Origin: Psychrobacter immobilis
GTDB taxonomy: Bacteria; Pseudomonadota; Gammaproteobacteria; Pseudomonadales; Moraxellaceae
Length of the DNA: 64,000 nucleotides
Direction: 5' to 3'
Assembly: GCF_904846185.1 (NCBI RefSeq)
Contig: NZ_CAJGZQ010000004.1
Coordinates: forward strand, 1 to 64,000
Below are positions 8,095 through 17,562 of this stretch, piece by piece. The notes below the pieces were generated by a model. The model was not told where the DNA came from and searched no databases. It was given only the letters and a program-made list of their open reading frames with translations. Every line of letters starts with the position of its first letter. Positions within the stretch are counted from its first letter, which is position 1. The position numbers were made by a program, and so were the translations under genes.

Positions 8095-9294
8095 ATGCCA
8101 GAACCTATATCTACACCAATCAATAATGCGACATCGTGGGTCTTAAAACTCACCATTGGCTTGATTGGGATGTTTGCCTTTTTGCAAGTGTATTCTATTC
8201 AGGCCATTTTGCCCGTATTGATGGTGGATCTATCCGCAACTGAGGTGCAAGCTGGCATGATCGTCGGTGCAACGGTGATGGCGATTGCTATTATGTCGCC
8301 ATTCTTGGGCATGCTGTCTGACGCTGTGGGGCGTAAATCCTTTATCGTTGGCGCATTATTATTTTTAGCAATACCAACTGCTTTAATTGCCCAAAGTCCG
8401 AGTATTGGTTGGATGGGCATGTGGCGGTTTATGCAAGGGTTGTCTGTACCGGGCATTACCGTGGTGACGATTGCTTATATCGGTGAAGAGTTTGAGGGAC
8501 GCGCTGTCACAGAACTTATGTCGTTCTATGTCTCAGGCTCGGTACTTGGCGGCTTTATGGGGCGATTTTTGCTTGGACATTTGCACGAGATTATCGGCTG
8601 GCGTGCAGGCTATTATGTGATGGCAGCGATGACCCTTATCGGTGCGCTGTGGGTCGGCAAGATGCTACCATCGTCACAGCAGTTTGTGGCCAATCCGAAT
8701 TTTCGTTCCGCGATGCAGACGCTCGGTGAGCATTTAACCAATCGTTATGTGGTGACGGCTTGTCTGTTAGGGGCGTGTGTTTTATTCTCACTCGTGGGTT
8801 GTTTTACCTTTATCAATCTACATCTTGCTAAGACGCCATATGAGTTGAGTACGGGTGCGCTTGCCAATATTTTTGCCGTTTATTTGATAGGCGTTGTTAT
8901 TACGCCATTGTCGACGACCTTGCTACGTCGCTTTGGTTCAGCGCGCACAGTACGTGTGGCTGTTTTCGTTTCTATGATTGGGGTGCTGTTAACACTAGTG
9001 ACGCCGTTATGGGGCATTATTATTGGTCTTGCTATTATGTCCTCAGGTGTCTTTATCACCCAAGCTGCTACCATCAGTTATATCGCCGTCAATGTTAAAA
9101 AAGGGCGCTCATTGGCGTCTGGTTTATATTACATGGGGTATTATGCTGGCGGTACGATGGGTGCGTGGTTATGCGGTATGGCTTATGCGCGCGGGCAGTG
9201 GTCGCTCACAGTATGGCTGCTCTTATTTGTACAGATTTTGGCATTACTGGTTGCCAGTTTTGGCATGATTAAAACAAAATCACGTGTGGCTTGA
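8095..9294 (+). CDS. MFS transporter, YnfM-like putative exporter
   Basis: A 399-residue protein with 12 predicted membrane segments. The Major Facilitator motif A is seen in the first cytoplasmic loop as GMLSDAVGRKS. The opening FLQVYSIQAILPVLMVDLSATEVQAG-type pattern and WRFMQGLSVPGI resemble the YnfM/arabinose-efflux-like branch. The substrate is unknown. The frame extends upstream to 7801, but homology to transporters begins just after the ATG at 8095, so that start is chosen; no strong ribosome-binding site decides it. It is divergent from the polyesterase gene, which could suggest uptake or export of related compounds, but that is only positional. Confidence 0.8.
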   Translation: MPEPISTPINNATSWVLKLTIGLIGMFAFLQVYSIQAILPVLMVDLSATEVQAGMIVGATVMAIAIMSPFLGMLSDAVGRKSFIVGALLFLAIPTALIAQSPSIGWMGMWRFMQGLSVPGITVVTIAYIGEEFEGRAVTELMSFYVSGSVLGGFMGRFLLGHLHEIIGWRAGYYVMAAMTLIGALWVGKMLPSSQQFVANPNFRSAMQTLGEHLTNRYVVTACLLGACVLFSLVGCFTFINLHLAKTPYELSTGALANIFAVYLIGVVITPLSTTLLRRFGSARTVRVAVFVSMIGVLLTLVTPLWGIIIGLAIMSSGVFITQAATISYIAVNVKKGRSLASGLYYMGYYAGGTMGAWLCGMAYARGQWSLTVWLLLFVQILALLVASFGMIKTKSRVA

Positions 9295-9591
9295 TGGCTG
9301 TTTTTGAGCAATTTTCATCAAGCTATTGCCTCTTAGGATGTTTACGTAAGGTTGCTTTACATAGCATCTATTTTTTCTTACTATCGATATAGCCTGTTCA
9401 ATACACCCTAATAATTCTATTAATACTGTTAGCCACTATCAATTTTTAAACAGCCAATTTTTAAATAGCCACTGGTTAAACCGCAATTTTTTATAAATAA
9501 AAGCTAAAATAACTAGGGCTGCGTGCCATCAATTATTTATGATTCACCCGCATAATAACTTATCCGCATGACCAACAAGGACGTCACATCT

Positions 9592-11262
9592 ATGTCAAAT
9601 ATTTACCACAGCGCCCCTTCTGCTTACGATTATCCCTTATTAGTTAAGCAGCTATTGAACCGTGCCAAAACGGTGTCGCTAGAGCAAGAAATCGTTTATG
9701 CTGACAAAAAACGCCTTACCTATAAAGATTTATTCAATCGTATCAATCGCTTGGCCAATGTCTTAGCAGGTTTAAATCTAGATGCAGGTGATATAGTGGC
9801 GGTGATGGATTGGGACAGCCATCGTTATCTGGAGTCGTATTTTGCGGTACCGATGTCAGAGTATATTTTGCAAACCGTTAATATCCACCTATCGCCAGAA
9901 AAAATTCTTTATACCATCAATCATGCTAAGCCGAAAGTGCTGCTGCTCAACTCTGAGTTTGCGCCATTGGTCAAAAGCTATCAGTTTGAAAACTCTAGTA
10001 TTGAGCACATTATTTGGCTAGATGATGATGGCGTGACATCTGAAGGAGTCTTTGGTGGTAATCAAAACCGAGTAGTGGGTGAGTATGAAGCGTTATTACA
10101 AGCTGCCGATAGTGAGTTTGACTTCCCAGATTTTGATGAAAACACCATTGCCACGACGTTTTATACCTCAGGCACGACGGGCGATCCAAAAGGCGTATTT
10201 TTTAGCCACCGCCAGTTAGTATTGCATACCCTCACCGAAGCGGCGACACTAGGTATGCTGCCCGACAAGCAAGGCGTCAGTTACGGTGATGTCTATATGC
10301 CGATGACGCCGATGTTCCACGTTCATGCATGGGGCTTTCCATTTACCGCGACCATGGCTGGTCTGAAGCAAGTGTATCCAGGACGCTATGCACCAGATGT
10401 GTTAATGGATTTGATTATTAATGAAAAAGTCAGTATTACCCATTGTGTCCCAACGATTTTGCAAATGGTGCTCAAAGAAGCGCAAGATCGCGGTGCTAGC
10501 TTTAATGGCTTAAAAATGATCATCGGTGGTTCAAGATTGACTGAAGGTCTGGCAAAAACCGCCATGGCACAAGGCATCGAAGTATATACTGGTTATGGTA
10601 TGTCAGAGACAGCGCCCCTTATTAGCTTGACAGAATTTAGTCTCGACGAGCCTGAAATGAGTGAAGATGAAGATATCACTCGCCGTTGTATGACTGGTAA
10701 GCCAGTATTGATGGTGGATGCTCAAATATGGAGTAGCAATAATGAGTCGGTTGGTACCGGTCAAGACAATACTGGCGAGCTGGTATTACGCGCACCTTGG
10801 CTAACGCAAAGCTATCTAAAAAATGACGATGCGGGCAAAGAGCTGTGGGAAAACGGCTATATGCACACCCAAGACATTGCTTATATACGTTCTGATGGTT
10901 ATATTAGAATTACTGATCGCTTAAAAGATGTCATTAAGTCAGGCGGCGAGTGGATATCGTCATTAGAGATTGAGACGATTTTGTCGTTACATCCAGCGGT
11001 CGCTGACGTATCTGTGATTGGGGTACGTGACAAACAGTGGGGCGAGCGTCCATTGGCCTTGATTGTGTTAAAACCTAATGCTCAAGACACGAGCGTTGAT
11101 GATATCAAAGCCATTGCTGAGAAAGCTGTAGAGCGGGGTATTATCCCGAAATATGGTGTGCCAAGTCAGTTTAAGTTCGTCAATGAGCTACCAAAGACTT
11201 CTGTTGGTAAACATGACAAAAAAGTGATGCGTGAGATGTATGCTGATCAAACTGAGGTATAG
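9592..11262 (+). CDS. AMP-forming fatty acyl-CoA ligase (AlkK-like, medium-chain)
   Basis: A 556-residue member of the acyl-adenylate-forming enzymes. It activates a carboxylic acid with ATP to acyl-AMP and then forms the CoA thioester. The P-loop motif YTSGTTGDPKG lies near residue 190, the YTGYGMSETAPL motif near residue 338, the TDRLKDVIKSGGEWIS hinge near 440, and the catalytic Lys in KTSVGKHDKK near the C terminus. The HVHAWGFPF region fits medium-chain AlkK-like ligases. ATG 9592 is preferred over 9568 because AAGGA lies 10 bases before it. The likely role is feeding fatty acids into beta-oxidation; chain length is inferred. Confidence 0.85.
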   Translation: MSNIYHSAPSAYDYPLLVKQLLNRAKTVSLEQEIVYADKKRLTYKDLFNRINRLANVLAGLNLDAGDIVAVMDWDSHRYLESYFAVPMSEYILQTVNIHLSPEKILYTINHAKPKVLLLNSEFAPLVKSYQFENSSIEHIIWLDDDGVTSEGVFGGNQNRVVGEYEALLQAADSEFDFPDFDENTIATTFYTSGTTGDPKGVFFSHRQLVLHTLTEAATLGMLPDKQGVSYGDVYMPMTPMFHVHAWGFPFTATMAGLKQVYPGRYAPDVLMDLIINEKVSITHCVPTILQMVLKEAQDRGASFNGLKMIIGGSRLTEGLAKTAMAQGIEVYTGYGMSETAPLISLTEFSLDEPEMSEDEDITRRCMTGKPVLMVDAQIWSSNNESVGTGQDNTGELVLRAPWLTQSYLKNDDAGKELWENGYMHTQDIAYIRSDGYIRITDRLKDVIKSGGEWISSLEIETILSLHPAVADVSVIGVRDKQWGERPLALIVLKPNAQDTSVDDIKAIAEKAVERGIIPKYGVPSQFKFVNELPKTSVGKHDKKVMREMYADQTEV

Positions 11263-11270
11263 GCTTAAAG

Positions 11271-11326
11271 TGGCTTAACTATTGAGCAGATAACTGGCTT
11301 AACTATTGAGCAGATAACTGGCTTAA
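11271..11326. repeat. 24-base tandem repeat, two copies plus a partial third
   Basis: The unit starting TGGCTTAACTATTGAGCAGA spans 11271-11294 and is repeated exactly at 11295-11318; TGGCTTAA begins a third copy at 11319. Confidence 0.9.
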
Positions 11327-11360
11327 TAGTTGACCTTTATTGTTAGCTCTGCTACATTTT

Positions 11361-11403
11361 AAACCGATACCTACTAAATTGATACGTAGTGTATCGGTTT
11401 TTG
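11361..11403 (+). terminator. Terminator after the AlkK-like ligase
   Basis: AAACCGATACCTAC pairs with GTAGTGTATCGGTTT with one bulge, followed by T residues. Confidence 0.75.
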
Positions 11404-11493
11404 TTCTATTAGAGATAGCTGGCAGGGATAGCCAATCTTTACTATGACAATATTACATCGTATTACCCATCATTTATGCTAAGGACAGCTATT

Positions 11494-13548
11494 ATGAGCG
11501 AGCAAACCGCCACTTCAGTGACCAACCAATCGTCAGAGCAAGCTCAGACTTCTCAAGCGTTATCTAATACCACTCAAACCTTTGCTGAGATTTATCAGTC
11601 TTCTATTGAAAATAAAGAGCAGTTTTGGGCAGAGCAAGCAAAGCGTGTCTATTGGCATAAAGAGCCTGAACAAATCCTTGATGACAGCAATCTGCCATTT
11701 GCGCAGTGGTATGTCGGTGGCGAGACCAATCTTTGCTATAACTGTGTGGATCGCCATCTTGCAGAGCGCGCAGAGCAGGACGCTTTTATCTGGTTATCCT
11801 CTGAGATTAACCAAGAGCTAATCGAAACCTTTCCTGCAGTCGTCGATGCATTTAAAGACTTGGGTAATAACGTTGAGCTTTACACGGACTATACCAAACG
11901 TCGTCTGACCTATAATGACCTATATAAAGAAGTCAATTATTTTGCCGATGTGCTACAGCGTCATGGTATTGGCAAGGGCGATCGCGTCGTCATTTACATG
12001 CCGATGATTCTAGAAGCCGCTTATGCCATGTTGGCTTGCGCTCGTATCGGTGCGGTACATTCTGTGGTATTTGGTGGATTTGCTGCCTATAACTTAGCCA
12101 TTCGTATGGATGATGCCGAAGCAAAAATGGTCATCACGGTGGATGCAGGTTTGCGCGGTGGTAAAGTTATTAATTATAAAAATCTTGTCAATCAAGGGGT
12201 AGAGCAAGCAACGGTCAAGCCCGAACATGTATTGGTCATCAATCGTGGCATTTTACCATTTGAGCCAAAAAATATTGATGTTGATTATGCAACCCATCGC
12301 CGTATCAGCTGTGAAGCCAATGCGATTGTCGAGCCAGTTTGGCTTGAGTCAAATACGCCATCATATTTACTTTATACCTCAGGCACTACGGGTACGCCAA
12401 AAGGCGTGCAACGTGATACCGGTGGTCACGCGGTTGCGCTAACGACGTCGATGGACTATATCTACGATGGCAAGGCGGGCGAGACATTTTGGGCGATATC
12501 AGATATCGGCTGGGCGGTCGGGCATTCTTACACCATTTATGCACCATTGCTGGCTGGCATGACGAGTGTGATGTATGAAGGCTTACCACATCGACCAAAC
12601 CCTGGTATCTGGTGGCGAATTGTGGAAGCCAACAAGGTCAATATTTTGTTCACCGCGCCGACCGGCGTACGTATGCTCAAAAAGCAAGATGAGACATGGA
12701 TGACACGCTACGATGTCTCAAGTGTCAAATCGTTCTTTTTGGCAGGTGAACCACTGGATGAATCGACAGCCAACTGGCTGACTAAGCATTTAGGTGTGCC
12801 AATTTTAGACCATTATTGGCAAACAGAGTCTGGCTGGCCCATTCTAAGTAACACGCCCAAATTTAATCATAAGCCACACAAGCAAGGTTCACCCGGTTAT
12901 CCCATGTATGGTTATGATGCGCATGTCATTAATGAAGAAACTGGCGAACCTTGTAAAGCTGGCGAAAAAGGACTGCTTGCGATTCGTGCACCATTGCCGC
13001 CCGGTTGTCTGACCACGGTATGGCGAAATGACGAACGCTTTGTCAGTAGCTATTTTGGTCTGTTTGATGGCAAGCAATACTCAACCTCAGACTATGCCGT
13101 GACTGATGAGGAGGGTTATTTTTATATCTTAGGGCGCACTGACGATGTGATTAACGTCGCCGGTCATCGTATTGGCACGCAAGAAATTGAAGAGGCGATT
13201 AGCACGCATCCAGAAATGGCAGAATGTGCGGTTGTGGGTATTCATGATGAATTGAAAGGAGAGTTGCCGATAGCCTTTTGTGTGCTGAGAGATCATGAAC
13301 AAGTGGCGACGACCGAAAACCGTTTCCGTATTGAGCAGCAGGTCATCGGTGCTGTGGTCAAATCCCTTGGTGGTATCGCAAGACCAGCGGCAATTTATTT
13401 CCCGCAAGCACTACCAAAAACGCGCTCTGGCAAAATCTTACGTCGAGCCATTCGTGCTCTAGCAGAAGGCAACGAAACAGGAGATATGTCAACGCTTGAT
13501 AATCCAACAGCGATTGAGGCGATTAAGCAGTCTATGAAAGACTACTAA
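11494..13548 (+). CDS. prpE: Propionate--CoA ligase (propionyl-CoA synthetase)
   Basis: A 684-residue acetyl/propionyl-CoA synthetase that makes propionyl-CoA from propionate, ATP and CoA. It follows E. coli PrpE closely through its length: AQWYVGGETNLCYNCVDRH near the start, YMPMILEAAYAMLACARIGA, LYTSGTTGTPKGVQRDTGGH around residue 290, LDHYWQTESGWPI around 445, and the catalytic Lys in KTRSGKILRR near 642. The ATG at 11494 has AAGGA 8-10 bases upstream and is preferred over 11476. It lies just before the valine-degradation genes, whose end product is propionyl-CoA. A broader short-chain substrate range is possible. Confidence 0.9.
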   Translation: MSEQTATSVTNQSSEQAQTSQALSNTTQTFAEIYQSSIENKEQFWAEQAKRVYWHKEPEQILDDSNLPFAQWYVGGETNLCYNCVDRHLAERAEQDAFIWLSSEINQELIETFPAVVDAFKDLGNNVELYTDYTKRRLTYNDLYKEVNYFADVLQRHGIGKGDRVVIYMPMILEAAYAMLACARIGAVHSVVFGGFAAYNLAIRMDDAEAKMVITVDAGLRGGKVINYKNLVNQGVEQATVKPEHVLVINRGILPFEPKNIDVDYATHRRISCEANAIVEPVWLESNTPSYLLYTSGTTGTPKGVQRDTGGHAVALTTSMDYIYDGKAGETFWAISDIGWAVGHSYTIYAPLLAGMTSVMYEGLPHRPNPGIWWRIVEANKVNILFTAPTGVRMLKKQDETWMTRYDVSSVKSFFLAGEPLDESTANWLTKHLGVPILDHYWQTESGWPILSNTPKFNHKPHKQGSPGYPMYGYDAHVINEETGEPCKAGEKGLLAIRAPLPPGCLTTVWRNDERFVSSYFGLFDGKQYSTSDYAVTDEEGYFYILGRTDDVINVAGHRIGTQEIEEAISTHPEMAECAVVGIHDELKGELPIAFCVLRDHEQVATTENRFRIEQQVIGAVVKSLGGIARPAAIYFPQALPKTRSGKILRRAIRALAEGNETGDMSTLDNPTAIEAIKQSMKDY

Positions 13549-13594
13549 TACGATGGCGTATTAATTGAAAAAAGCCATCTAACGTTAATATTGA

Positions 13595-13627
13595 AAAAAA
13601 GCTCATGCACAATCATGGGCTTTTTTG
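13595..13627 (+). terminator. Terminator after prpE
   Basis: AAAAAAGCTCATG pairs with CATGGGCTTTTTT around a 6-base loop. Confidence 0.8.
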
Positions 13628-13750
13628 TTTTCAATTTAAGGCGTCTCTTCATTTTTATCACTACTTAGTCGCTTTCGCTCAAACTGAAAATATACCTTAC
13701 ATAAAGTTTTTTTCGTTAACATAAACTCAGATAAAATTTTGACAAAGCGC

Positions 13751-13780
13751 TTGACCCTAAAAATGGTTTATTGGTATAGT
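13751..13780 (+). promoter_or_regulatory. Predicted sigma-70 promoter for the mmsA gene cluster
   Basis: TTGACC at 13751-13756 and TATAGT at 13775-13780 are spaced 18 bases. The palindrome AAGCGCTT at 13745-13752 overlaps the -35 box and could be an operator. Prediction only. Confidence 0.45.
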
Positions 13781-13908
13781 CAATAACGATACGAAATAAA
13801 TCATTTTATAAATTACGTTTGATCGATAAAAGCTCATCATTTTTTCTCTCTTTTTGAATATTAAGACACCGCTAAAGGGTAGTCTCGCAAACAAGATAAG
13901 GATATCTT

Positions 13909-15393
13909 ATGCACCACGTCAAGCAGCTCATCAATGGTCAATTTGTTGATTCTAATACCAGTGAATGGATTGATATCACCGATCCTGCCACGCAAGAAGT
14001 CATCGCTAAAGTTCCGCAAACTACTGACGATGAAATAAATCAAGCGGTCGCTGCTGCTCAAGCAGCGTTTCAAACGTGGCGCAAAACGCCCATTACTACA
14101 CGTGCCCGTATCTTTTTAAAGTATCAAGCATTGATACGCGACCATATGGACGAGCTGGCAGAAATACTGACGGCAGAGCAGGGCAAAACCATTGCTGATG
14201 CGCGTGGCGATGTGTTCCGTGGTTTAGAAGTGGTTGAGCATGCTGCTGGTATTGCCAATTTACAAATAGGCGACTTCGTTGAAAACGTCGCTTCAGGCGT
14301 TGATACTTACAGTATTTGGCAGCCATTAGGCGTCTGTGCGGGTATCACGCCATTTAACTTTCCGGCGATGATTCCTTTATGGATGTTCCCAATGGCGATT
14401 GCCACGGGCAACACTTTTATCCTAAAACCATCTGAACAAGACCCAATGGTGACCATGCGTTTGGTTGAACTGGCAATAGAAGCGGGCGTACCTGAAGGCG
14501 TGCTAAACGTCGTACATGGCGGCAAAGCCACTGTCGATGCCATTTGTGATCATCCCGATATCAAAGCAGTTTCTTTTGTGGGTTCGACCAACGTCGGCAA
14601 ACACGTTTATGAGCGTGCCAGTCAATCAGGCAAACGCGCACAGTGTATGATGGGTGCAAAAAACCATGGCGTTATCTTGCCAGATGCCAATAAAGAGCAA
14701 ACGCTTAATCAGCTAGCAGGTGCTGCCTTTGGTGCTGCTGGTCAACGTTGTATGGCATTGTCAGTTGTGGTACTAGTAGGCGCTGCGGGTGCATGGATTG
14801 ATGATATCAAGGCCAAAGCAGAAGGTTTAATCGTCTCAGCTGGTAAGCATGATAAAGACTTAGGTCCGCTAATTTCTCCCGCGGCAAAAGCGCGTGTTGA
14901 GCATTTGATTGGTACTGGAGTAGAAGAAGGGGCAAGCTTGATTCTTGATGGTCGCGGTATTACGGTTGAAGGGTATGAGAAAGGCAACTTTGTAGGACCT
15001 ACTATCTTTGATAACGTCACTGCGGATATGCAAATTTACAAAGAAGAAATCTTTGGACCTGTACTGTGCATCATGCGTGCTGCCAGCTTAGATGAAGCGA
15101 TTGAATTACTCAACGCCAATCCACATGGTAATGGTACGGCTATCTTTACTCAGTCAGGTGCAGCTGCGCATAAGTTCCAACAAGATATCCAAGTGGGCCA
15201 AATCGGTATTAACTTGCCGATTCCTGTACCATTACCAATGTTCTCATTCTCAGGCTCGCGTGCCAGTAAACTTGGTGATCTCGGTCCTTATGGTAAGCAA
15301 GCGGTACAGTTCTATACTCAAACTAAGACCGTCACGGCGCGCTGGTTTGATGATGAGGCGAGCCGCGGGGTTAATACCACTATTTCAATTTAA
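13909..15393 (+). CDS. mmsA: Methylmalonate-semialdehyde dehydrogenase (CoA-acylating)
   Basis: A 494-residue aldehyde dehydrogenase that oxidises methylmalonate semialdehyde with NAD and CoA to propionyl-CoA, the last step of valine degradation. The sequence shows [20 protein letters not shown], the nucleotide-binding segment [15 protein letters not shown], and the catalytic Cys in [11 protein letters not shown] near residue 281. The GAKNHG segment and the absence of the usual catalytic Glu are typical of this acylating subgroup. AAGGATATCTT precedes the ATG. It is the first gene of a five-gene run in the same direction that covers isobutyryl-CoA to propionyl-CoA. Confidence 0.93.
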   Translation: MHHVKQLINGQFVDSNTSEWIDITDPATQEVIAKVPQTTDDEINQAVAAAQAAFQTWRKTPITTRARIFLKYQALIRDHMDELAEILTAEQGKTIADARGDVFRGLEVVEHAAGIANLQIGDFVENVASGVDTYSIWQPLGVCAGITPFNFPAMIPLWMFPMAIATGNTFILKPSEQDPMVTMRLVELAIEAGVPEGVLNVVHGGKATVDAICDHPDIKAVSFVGSTNVGKHVYERASQSGKRAQCMMGAKNHGVILPDANKEQTLNQLAGAAFGAAGQRCMALSVVVLVGAAGAWIDDIKAKAEGLIVSAGKHDKDLGPLISPAAKARVEHLIGTGVEEGASLILDGRGITVEGYEKGNFVGPTIFDNVTADMQIYKEEIFGPVLCIMRAASLDEAIELLNANPHGNGTAIFTQSGAAAHKFQQDIQVGQIGINLPIPVPLPMFSFSGSRASKLGDLGPYGKQAVQFYTQTKTVTARWFDDEASRGVNTTISI

Positions 15394-15456
15394 CGCTGAA
15401 TCACCTATATTTGCATTGACGCTTTAATACACTCTATTCAGCACAAGGATGACCCC

Positions 15457-16617
15457 ATGGATTTTTCATTGACCGATGACCAAATTGCCTTTCGCCAAAC
15501 TGCTAGACAGTTTGCACAAAAAGAGCTAAAGCCCAATGCCGCTGAATGGGATCGCACCTCGCATTTCCCAATTGATGTGATTAAAAAATCAGGCGAGCTC
15601 GGCTTTTTAGGGTTATATACCAACCCTGACTATGATGGCTTGGGTCTGCCGCGTTTAGATTCTGCGATGGTGTTTGAGGAGTTAGCATGGGGTGATACGG
15701 CTGTTGCTGCTTATATGAGCATTCATAACATGGCTGGCTGGATGATTGGTGAGTTTGGCAGTGATGCATTGTGCAAAAAATATTTGCCAAATATGGTTAG
15801 TGGTGAATGGCTGGGCAGTTATTGTTTGACCGAGCCTAATGCCGGTTCTGATGCGGCATCACTACGTACCAAAGCCGATAAGCAAGGCGAGCATTATATT
15901 CTTAACGGCGAAAAAACCTTTATCTCAGGGGCAGGTTCCACTGATGTGTTAGTGGTTATGGCACGTACGGGCGCTGCAGGTCCAAAGGGGATTTCAGCAT
16001 TCGTAGTTGATGCAGACAGTGCTGGTATCGAATACGGCAAAAACGAGCATAAAATGGGCTGGAAAGCGCAGCCAACGCGGACGATTAGCTTTAAAGATGT
16101 CAAAGTGCCAGTAGAAAACCTCATCGGTGAGGAAGGTCAAGGTTTTCGTATTGCTATGAAAGGTTTAGATGGCGGGCGGATTAATATTGGTATCTGTGCA
16201 GTAGGAACAGCGCAAGCGGCGCTTGAGACAGCGACCAATTATGTACAAGAGCGCAGTCAGTTTGGCAGCCCGATTGCCAGCTTACAATCGGTACAATTTA
16301 AGCTTGCCGATATGCTGACTCAAACCATCACTGCACGGCAAATGCTGTATTTAGCGGCCAGCAAAGTCGACAATAATGATGCACAGGCCTCTACTTATTG
16401 CGCCATGGCAAAGCGTTTGTCTACTGACTTGTGTTTCGATGTTGCCAATGAAGCTCTGCAACTACACGGTGGCTACGGTTATCTCAATGAGTATCCGCTT
16501 GAGCGTCATGTGCGAGATTTGCGTGTGCATCAGATTTTGGAAGGTACCAATGAGATTATGCGCGTGATTGTCTCGCGTCAGCTCTTACAAGATGATGCGT
16601 TGAGCCAGTTACGCTAA
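15457..16617 (+). CDS. Acyl-CoA dehydrogenase, probably isobutyryl-CoA dehydrogenase
   Basis: A 386-residue FAD enzyme of the acyl-CoA dehydrogenase family. Conserved blocks are CLTEPNAGSDAASLRT near residue 128, MGWKAQPTRTISF, and the C-terminal LQLHGGYGYLNEYPLERHVRD, with the catalytic base expected at Glu in LEGTNEIMR near residue 361. Its place between mmsA and the two crotonase genes points to isobutyryl-CoA to methacrylyl-CoA. It starts 63 bases after mmsA, behind CAAGGATGACCCC. A short/branched-chain substrate is inferred from context. Confidence 0.85.
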   Translation: MDFSLTDDQIAFRQTARQFAQKELKPNAAEWDRTSHFPIDVIKKSGELGFLGLYTNPDYDGLGLPRLDSAMVFEELAWGDTAVAAYMSIHNMAGWMIGEFGSDALCKKYLPNMVSGEWLGSYCLTEPNAGSDAASLRTKADKQGEHYILNGEKTFISGAGSTDVLVVMARTGAAGPKGISAFVVDADSAGIEYGKNEHKMGWKAQPTRTISFKDVKVPVENLIGEEGQGFRIAMKGLDGGRINIGICAVGTAQAALETATNYVQERSQFGSPIASLQSVQFKLADMLTQTITARQMLYLAASKVDNNDAQASTYCAMAKRLSTDLCFDVANEALQLHGGYGYLNEYPLERHVRDLRVHQILEGTNEIMRVIVSRQLLQDDALSQLR

Positions 16618-16698
16618 TCAGTTTATATAAATAGATAATTTGCTTATTCGAATTTATAAATAAAGCGGTTTTATAAAAAATTATAACAAGGATATTTC

Positions 16699-17481
16699 AT
16701 GACGGATTATACCAACTTAAAACTATCGATTGATGCTCATATTGCAACGCTAACATTGAACAACCCTCCTGCTCATACGTGGACGATGGACAGTCTAAAG
16801 GCGCTTAAGCAACTGGTCACTGATCTCAATACTAATGACGAAGTATATGCGTTAATCATCCATGGCGATGGCGAAAAGTTCTTTTCAGCAGGTGCCGATT
16901 TAAATAATTTTGCAGATGGTGATAAAGGTCGTGCGATCAGTATGGCGATAGCCTTTGGTGAAGCGTTCGAGGCACTGTCAGCCTATCGCGGCGTGAGCAT
17001 CGCGGTCATCAATGGCTATGCGATGGGCGGTGGTCTTGAGTGCGCACTCGCTTGTGATATCCGTATTGCAGAAGATCATGCTCAAATGGCATTACCTGAG
17101 ACCGGTGTGGGACTGTTACCTTGTGCTGGCGGTACGCAAAATCTAACGGCTTTAGTAGGTGAAGGCTGGGCAAAGCGTATGATATTATGCGGTGAGCGCG
17201 TCGATGCAAACACAGCCTTACGTATTGGCTTGGTTGAAGAAGTCACTGCAAAAGGTGGCGGTTTATTAGCGGCACAAGCACTAGCGCAAAAAGTCGCTAA
17301 GCAATCACCGGTCGCTGTCAGTTATTCTAAGGCGCTTATTCAAGCAGCAAGACACACACCGCCTGCGCAAAACCTTATCCATGAGCGTGAAGCCTTTGTT
17401 AAATTGTTTGATACCAAAGATCAGCGTGAAGGCGTACAGGCATTCTTAGAGAAGCGTAAGCCTATTTGGCAAAATAAATAA
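16699..17481 (+). CDS. Enoyl-CoA hydratase, probably methacrylyl-CoA hydratase
   Basis: A 260-residue crotonase-fold enzyme. The oxyanion-hole segments FFSAGADLNNF and NGYAMGGGLECALACD are visible, and the two glutamates expected for hydratase activity are in GGGLE and in MALPETGVGLLPCAGG. In the valine route it would hydrate methacrylyl-CoA to 3-hydroxyisobutyryl-CoA. It lies between the acyl-CoA dehydrogenase and the hydrolase, with CAAGGATATTTC before the ATG. A wider role in beta-oxidation is possible. Confidence 0.85.
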   Translation: MTDYTNLKLSIDAHIATLTLNNPPAHTWTMDSLKALKQLVTDLNTNDEVYALIIHGDGEKFFSAGADLNNFADGDKGRAISMAIAFGEAFEALSAYRGVSIAVINGYAMGGGLECALACDIRIAEDHAQMALPETGVGLLPCAGGTQNLTALVGEGWAKRMILCGERVDANTALRIGLVEEVTAKGGGLLAAQALAQKVAKQSPVAVSYSKALIQAARHTPPAQNLIHEREAFVKLFDTKDQREGVQAFLEKRKPIWQNK

Positions 17482-17562
17482 ATGATACTTAAGTTATTTT
17501 AGCCAAAAGTTAGTTTAACCAAAATAATATTTTCTCAATTTTTCATTTTGTAGGTCACTTTT

